NCBI RefSeq assembly: GCF_017744045.1
Contig: NZ_JAGHRD010000008.1
Direction: 5' to 3' (one strand)
DNA from: Pelagimonas sp017744045
GTDB taxonomy: Bacteria > Pseudomonadota > Alphaproteobacteria > Rhodobacterales > Rhodobacteraceae
DNA length: 64,000 nucleotides
Position numbers and translations under genes: made by a program. Below, piece after piece: positions 60,329 through 64,000 of this stretch. Each line of letters opens with the position of its first letter. Positions within the stretch are counted from its first letter, which is position 1. The notes under the pieces were generated by a model. That model saw only the letters and a list, made by a program, of their open reading frames with translations. It had not been told where the DNA came from and did not search any database.

Positions 60329-60993
60329 GAATCTGATCCTTCCAATCGGGCCACGACGGCCATGACACGGGCCACGTGGTTTTGGGTTTCTCGGTAAGGG
60401 GGAATGCCGCCGTACTGGCGCACAGCGTCTGGCCCGGCGTTGTACGCTGCGAGGGCAAGATGCGGATCGCCGAACGTCTCCAGCATCATCGCAAGATAGC
60501 GGGCGGACCCGTCGAGGTTCTGCAGCGGATCACGCGGATCGACGCCGAGATCGCGCGCCGTCGCAGGCATCAATTGACCAAGGCCAATAGCACCTGCATT
60601 TGAAATCGCATCCTGCCGGTAGGCGCTCTCAACCTCGATATTGGCCCGAAAGAGAGCCAGCCAATCCGTCACGGAAAGCCCCGCGCGACGCAGGCCGGGA
60701 TGGCCGGCATAGCGCAAGGCCGTGGTCTGAATCCCGGAGAGGACATCGGCGCGGGGCAGGGGAGTTGGGCGGGCAAGGGCCGCGACTTGGACGCCCTCTT
60801 GCTCGGCCTCTACCTCGCCGAAGATCGCGATCCCATCGGAGGCCGAACCCTGACCAATCCCGTCATTGTAGTTTCGGGCAAAGCTGCTTTGGGAGCGGGA
60901 CGGGATCAGGGAGCCGTCGCTCTCCATGACCAGGACCATCTGTGCGGAGGCAGGTGCTGCGACCAGCCAGAGACAGACGAGGCTAGGTGTCAG
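60325..60993 (-). CDS. virB1: VirB1-like lytic transglycosylase, apparently starting at CTG
   Basis: The SLT domain is clear: NIEVESAYRQDAISNAGAIG (catalytic Glu), GLGQLMPATARDLG and ALAAYNAGPDAVRQYGG. A signal peptide (LVCLWLVAAPASAQ) begins directly after codon CTG 60993, 11 bp inside the previous gene, and no in-frame ATG, GTG or TTG precedes it within a plausible distance. From CTG the protein has 222 residues. If CTG is not used, the first ATG would remove the signal peptide. Translational coupling to the upstream gene could allow the weak start. Confidence 0.88.
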   Translation of the reverse strand: MTPSLVCLWLVAAPASAQMVLVMESDGSLIPSRSQSSFARNYNDGIGQGSASDGIAIFGEVEAEQEGVQVAALARPTPLPRADVLSGIQTTALRYAGHPGLRRAGLSVTDWLALFRANIEVESAYRQDAISNAGAIGLGQLMPATARDLGVDPRDPLQNLDGSARYLAMMLETFGDPHLALAAYNAGPDAVRQYGGIPPYRETQNHVARVMAVVARLEGSDS

Positions 60994-61363
60994 CGCCCTT
61001 GTCTGATGGGACTTTGTCTGGCGGGGCGAATTTGTGCGTACGGCTTGTCCCCGCCTCAAGCGGCAGGTCGACATGCGCAAAGCCAAGGCCAATGAAGAAT
61101 GACACCACGCCGGAGATCGTCTTGAACTCGCGGATCTTGATATCGTTGTAGGTCGTCCGCGTACGGGCGGTGACGAGGAGCTTTTCCACGCCATCATCAG
61201 AGACAACGCGCATGATCCAGACCCCGTAATAGCTGGGGCCTTTCTTGTGTGCCGACGCTTGGCACAGGATTTCTGCGCTATAGCCGCTTTCCACGAGTTC
61301 GCGGAACCTGGCTTCCGTAACCACATTTGGTGCTTCGATATCCCAGTTCATGGCCCGGCTCAC
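60983..61363 (-). CDS. Hypothetical first gene of the VirB operon
   Basis: This 126-residue protein begins at GTG 61363 (GGAG 5 bp upstream) or ATG 61351. It contains SAEILCQASAHKKGPSYYGVWIMRV and VTARTRTTYNDIKIREFKTISG, a beta-rich layout, without signal peptide. I do not recognise the family. As promoter-proximal gene with the shared AT-rich element upstream, it could be a regulator of the operon. Confidence 0.75.
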   Translation of the reverse strand: MSRAMNWDIEAPNVVTEARFRELVESGYSAEILCQASAHKKGPSYYGVWIMRVVSDDGVEKLLVTARTRTTYNDIKIREFKTISGVVSFFIGLGFAHVDLPLEAGTSRTHKFAPPDKVPSDKGADT

Positions 61364-61411
61364 GCTTTCTCCAATGGCGCGACCCCAGGCATTCCTACTT
61401 GAAGCCCAGAG

Positions 61412-61442
61412 TTACGATAGTATATTATCAACCGCAAGATGT
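61412..61442. promoter_or_regulatory. TTACGATAGTATA ... CAAGATGT element, site C (before the VirB operon)
   Basis: TTACGATAGTATATTATC (61412-61429) followed after a short gap by CAAGATGT (61435-61442). The same two words occur at the oriT candidate (minus strand 23473-23452), with 1 bp instead of 10 bp between them. The element lies between the divergent VirB operon and the secreted protein gene at 61520. Confidence 0.65.
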
Positions 61443-61519
61443 AATATCGTGCTTTTGCTGTAGTTTGGTTACGCAAACACTAGTCACGGCCAGTGTCCGC
61501 GATCAAGGAGATAACAGGT

Positions 61520-61813
61520 TTGAGAAACCCAAGGTTGATATGCCTGCTCCCATTGCAAGCTATGGCCCTTCTGATCTGCGTTCCCGGGCCGGTTTTGGCG
61601 GAATCCTGCTTTGCGCCATCCCGTCCTTTCCTGCCAAGCGATTCGCAGGCCGCGCGGGACTATGCGGATATCATCCGCGGGGACTTCGAAGACTATATCC
61701 AGGATATCCAGAGCTACTTCCGTTGCCTCGACAGCGAACGCGCCCGCGCCTTCGAGGAAGCGCGCGAAGTCAGCGAGGACTATGGCCGGTTCCTGCAATT
61801 GGTAGGGGATTGA
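61520..61813 (+). CDS. Secreted hypothetical protein, divergent from the VirB operon
   Basis: This 97-residue protein starts at TTG 61520, with AAGGAG at 61505-61510; GTG 61493 is the alternative. The signal peptide (LICLLPLQAMALLICVPGPVLA) is followed by ESCFAPSRPFLPSDSQ and a helical acidic part, RDYADIIRGDFEDYIQDIQSYF then RCLDSERARAFEEAREV. Two cysteines could pair. It is found next to transfer genes in related plasmids. Function unknown. Confidence 0.78.
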   Translation: MRNPRLICLLPLQAMALLICVPGPVLAESCFAPSRPFLPSDSQAARDYADIIRGDFEDYIQDIQSYFRCLDSERARAFEEAREVSEDYGRFLQLVGD

Positions 61814-61916
61814 TGGGCAACCTCGGGAGCATCAGACTTGCAGCCCATGGAAACCAGACGCCGATAACACCCTCATATATCTACTTTTTAGATAACAGAT
61901 TTCATCCGCTAGCGAC

Positions 61917-61935
61917 GTCACAAAAGGTATGTGAC
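61917..61935. promoter_or_regulatory. Operator-like inverted repeat before the XRE gene
   Basis: GTCACA (61917-61922) and TGTGAC (61930-61935), 7 bp apart, end 2 bp before GTG 61938. Probably the autoregulatory site of the downstream XRE regulator. Confidence 0.6.
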
Positions 61936-61937
61936 GC

Positions 61938-62195
61938 GTGGCAAAGACAATCAGAACAAATGGCCAGTTGGCGCTCGTCCGTGCGTTGGTTGATGCACGT
62001 CAGAATGCGGGTCTCAGCCAGCAGCAGTTGGCGGCGAAGCTCAAACGCCACCAGTCGTTTGTGGCACGTCTCGAAAGTGGCGAGCGTCGTATCGACGTCG
62101 TGGAGTTTACAGTTCTGGCGAGGGTCATTGGTTTTGACAAAGATGAAGTCCTGTCGATTGTCGAAGCCGCCACGGAGCCCGACCACAGGATTTGA
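61938..62195 (+). CDS. XRE-family helix-turn-helix regulator
   Basis: This 85-residue protein is almost entirely a Cro/CI-type helix-turn-helix: RALVDARQNAGLSQQQLAAKLKRHQSFVARLESGERRIDVVEF. GTG 61938 is the start. The operator-like repeat directly before it suggests self-repression. By position it may control transfer genes. No gene is visible in 62196-62523 downstream. Confidence 0.88.
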   Translation: MAKTIRTNGQLALVRALVDARQNAGLSQQQLAAKLKRHQSFVARLESGERRIDVVEFTVLARVIGFDKDEVLSIVEAATEPDHRI

Positions 62196-62523
62196 AGCCA
62201 ATGAATTGTTGAGAACGCGGGAACCCATTTTCTCGGTCTGATGATCATTCCCTCATCGAGGACCAGGTAGCCAAAATCAACGAAGTCCGGCGCGCGGTCG
62301 TAGTGAACGCTCTGCAACCTCACACCGCAGTTTGCAGCGCCACAGTGCAGGAAGTTAGTAAACAGTGAACGATGATAGGGTGAGGGCGTCGCGATCGCCA
62401 ATCTGATCGGGACCGATGGGTGCAGTGTTGTTGGTTGGGTTTATCGCTGGAGTACAGGCTCACATGCGGTGATGTGGGACGTCCAAGGGCCCCAGCCGGT
62501 ATCGGAAACCCGGCCGGATATAA

Positions 62524-62718
62524 GTGACGAACAGAAGCAAGAAATCGACTTCGATGCGCTCACGCGGATTCGAAAAAGTGACAGTGGATAGGATTCTCAC
62601 GCAGCCGCCAGTTCATATTGATGGAAAGGGTCTGCGAGCGTACCGGTCATTTGAGCTGATGGCAGCGAAGGTCTCGAAGGAGCCCAGAGTGAGCGATGCT
62701 GCGCGCTCCACCAATGTC
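62524..62718 (+). pseudogene. Possible DUF5681-like remnant
   Basis: The stretch FEKVTVDRILTQPPVHIDGKG followed by SFELMAAKVSKEPRVSDAA resembles the DUF5681 region of phage and plasmid proteins, but the frame continues into sequence opposite the cytochrome gene. Likely an eroded fragment. Low certainty. Confidence 0.25.
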
Positions 62719-62798
62719 AGTTTTGGTGGTGATCGGCGAAATTGTGTATTTTTGGAAGCACCGCCAAAAGCTCTACAAAGTGTTCGCGGTGCGCGGTA

Positions 62799-63158
62799 TC
62801 ACGGGAACCCCGCACGCATGTATGCGATGATTTTCCAGATTTCTTCTTCAGTCAGCGCTTCCCTGAAGGCTGGCATTTCTGTTCCGAAGCGCTGACCGCC
62901 CTCAGAAATTGCCCAGAGCAGATACTCGTCTCCCGACATCGGCATCTGAACAAACCATCTAAGGAGAGCCGGAGAAGGCACGAGAGACCGACCGGCCTCA
63001 CCATCCCCGAGACCCTCGGCTCCATGACAACTTGCGCAGTTCGCTGTGTATAGCGTCTGGCCTTCCGCGATAACTTCAGGCGTCGCGCGAATAGTGCTCC
63101 GAGCGCCCCGATGAGCTGCGGGCACGCACTCGTTCATGTAAGTCCAATGTCGTTGCAT
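62799..63158 (-). CDS. Small c-type cytochrome
   Basis: This protein of up to 119 residues has a mono-haem cytochrome c domain: EVIAEGQTLYTANCASCHGAEG with CASCH, and the Met ligand in RFGTEMPAFREALTEEEIWKIIAYMR. The N-terminal 25 residues do not look like a signal peptide (two possible ATG starts, 63158 and 63137), so the proper secretion signal may have been lost or lies in another frame upstream. Neighbours are a Met/His-rich small ORF and a DUF411 gene, suggesting a copper or redox role. Confidence 0.82.
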   Translation of the reverse strand: MQRHWTYMNECVPAAHRGARSTIRATPEVIAEGQTLYTANCASCHGAEGLGDGEAGRSLVPSPALLRWFVQMPMSGDEYLLWAISEGGQRFGTEMPAFREALTEEEIWKIIAYMRAGFP

Positions 63159-63161
63159 GCG

Positions 63162-63345
63162 CTATTGCTGGCCCGGACCCATGTTGCCGTGTCCCCAGCC
63201 AGGCATGCGTTCAGACCACATGTGGTTCGGTCCCATTGGCCCGTGACCCCACCCAATCGCCTCGCTGCTGCTGTGCGAAGGCTACAGTAGCAGAGATCAT
63301 ACACACCGCAACCTTACCAAAATAGCGTGATTTATGCTGCTTCAT
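63162..63345 (-). pseudogene. Frameshifted small secreted Gly/His/Met-rich protein
   Basis: From ATG 63345 (AGGAGAAG upstream) the first frame encodes a signal peptide (KVAVCMISATVAFAQ) but stops at 63211. One frame over, after a CAGCAGCAG run, the sequence reads IGWGHGPMGPNHMWSERMPGW, then GHGNMGPGQQ, to a TAG at 63162-63164. The Gly-His-Met repeats look like a metal-binding secreted protein. One indel separates both halves. Confidence 0.6.
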
Positions 63346-63383
63346 AGTCTTCTCCTTATGGTTTCCGATCAATGAAATTGCCG

Positions 63384-63851
63384 TCAGGCTGCTTCGTAAC
63401 TCGTGAACACTTCGGTGTTACCGTCGCGCCGGATCAGAAATACATCGTAGGCTTCACGCTGATCTTCTGGCCCCATTCCGTGTGATCCATAGGGCATGCC
63501 GGGAACGGCGAGACCGACTGCGTCTCGGCGTTCGTCCAGAAGGCGACGAATGTCTGCTGCGGGCACATGGCCCTCGATCATATAGCCTTCGATCTCGCCT
63601 GTGTGGCACGATATCATCTCTTGGGGGATGCCATTGTCCAACTTGTGTCGGACCAGCAGTGTTCCAAAGCTGCGCTCCTCGGTCACACGGAAGCCTTCAG
63701 CCCGAAGAATATCAGCCCAAACCCGGCAACAGCTGCAATTCGGGTCCTTAAGAACGTGGATCGACGGAGCTCCCTGCGCAATCGCGGCGAAGGGTGCAAT
63801 GCTGGTAAGACCTACAGCGGCTATAATAATTTGACGGCGCGTTACATCAAT
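63384..63851 (-). CDS. DUF411 metal-binding protein, copy 2, without a canonical start codon
   Basis: The protein continues upstream of the GTG at 63686 in one open frame that holds the expected N-terminal domain: a signal-like segment with TRRQIIIAAVGLTSIAPFAAIA and the DPNCSCCRVW motif. The rest (SCHTGEIEGYMIEGHVPAADI, then VGLAVPGMPYGSHGMGPED) matches copy 1 at 35177. No ATG, GTG or TTG exists in frame before residue 55. ATT 63851, with AGGA 8 bp upstream, is the best start and gives 155 residues. Initiation at GTG 63686 would lose signal and cysteines. Confidence 0.85.
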   Translation of the reverse strand: MDVTRRQIIIAAVGLTSIAPFAAIAQGAPSIHVLKDPNCSCCRVWADILRAEGFRVTEERSFGTLLVRHKLDNGIPQEMISCHTGEIEGYMIEGHVPAADIRRLLDERRDAVGLAVPGMPYGSHGMGPEDQREAYDVFLIRRDGNTEVFTSYEAA

Positions 63852-63902
63852 ATCAGTCGTCCTTTAGCTCTGTCCTAGTCTATTTCATCGCTTAGTGGCT
63901 GC

Positions 63903-64000
63903 TTATCTCCCGCGATAGTTGTCGCAGGCCTCAACGCCCCCTGCGACCACATCGAGAAGTGCGTCCACATCGCTCAACAGCGTTGCGATACGTGCGCTAC
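63903..64000 (-). CDS. C-terminal fragment of an unknown protein (cut by window edge)
   Basis: An open frame enters from the right edge on the minus strand and ends with TAA at 63905-63903. It reads ARIATLLSDVDALLDVVAGGVE and then ACDNYRGR. The heptad-like Leu pattern followed by a cysteine could be the end of a MerR-type metal regulator, but this is a guess from so short a piece. Confidence 0.4.
   Translation of the reverse strand, partial: SARIATLLSDVDALLDVVAGGVEACDNYRGR

Noticed and set aside
1..64000. Search by eye for CRISPR arrays, tRNA or rRNA genes and integrase genes
   Set aside because: No regular short repeats with spacers, no recognisable tRNA clover-leaf ends and no integrase were seen; a covariance search could still find something missed.

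Overview
The window looks like part of a large conjugative plasmid, or an integrative conjugative element, from an alphaproteobacterium of the Rhodobacteraceae (Roseobacter) type. The evidence is the protein families present (ArdC, ParB-like, DUF3768, DUF6878, DUF6915, DUF736 and DUF2493 genes beside a VirD2-like relaxase and a VirB secretion system) and the GC-rich codon use of the backbone. No complete replication gene is visible. Two perfect 16-bp palindromes at the left edge could belong to a partition site. No tRNA, rRNA or CRISPR array was seen.

Layout. 1-1147: tail of an unknown gene, two palindromes and a RES/Xre toxin-antitoxin pair on the minus strand. 1607-23010: a long run of plus-strand genes that looks like a plasmid leading region rich in anti-defence genes: an ArdC antirestriction protease, a ParB-like protein, a 1420-residue methylase-helicase of the strawberry-notch/DarB type, many small DUF proteins, a PrlF/YhaV toxin-antitoxin pair, a rhomboid protease, and an AT-richer two-gene SMC-like ATPase unit (16840-19466) that looks like a separate defence acquisition. 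23011-23525: intergenic mobilisation region with a VirD2-border-like nick candidate. 23526-28455: MobC (frameshifted), relaxase and coupling protein. 28628-47955: metal-resistance and metal-transport cargo. 48272-49806: an IS1182-like element. 49858-61363: a minus-strand VirB type IV secretion operon. 61520-64000: small genes, a cytochrome c, a second DUF411 gene and broken ORFs.

How the parts may work together. If the predicted nick on the minus strand is right, the minus strand is transferred with its 5' end running leftward from about 23438. The anti-defence genes would then enter the recipient first, with the transferred strand as their template. Several of these genes follow small AAAGC-RG-GCTTT-type dyads or hairpins. 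A shared TACGATARTATA element occurs beside the nick candidate, ahead of the VirB operon and ahead of the gene at 15348, and may couple mobilisation and secretion-gene expression.

In the cargo, one MerR-type regulator (30409-30837) of the lead/cadmium/zinc kind has matching 19-bp-spaced promoters in front of four transcription units: CDF exporter plus transglutaminase; SCO/DsbB/DsbA/PCuAC/SCO/M23/DUF411; a P-type ATPase; and an L,D-transpeptidase. This makes a pbr-like regulon joined to envelope redox and cell-wall enzymes. A cobalamin riboswitch precedes cbtB-cbtA. An MntR-like regulator diverges from a di-haem cytochrome and PhnDCE-like ABC transporter operon whose substrate is unknown.
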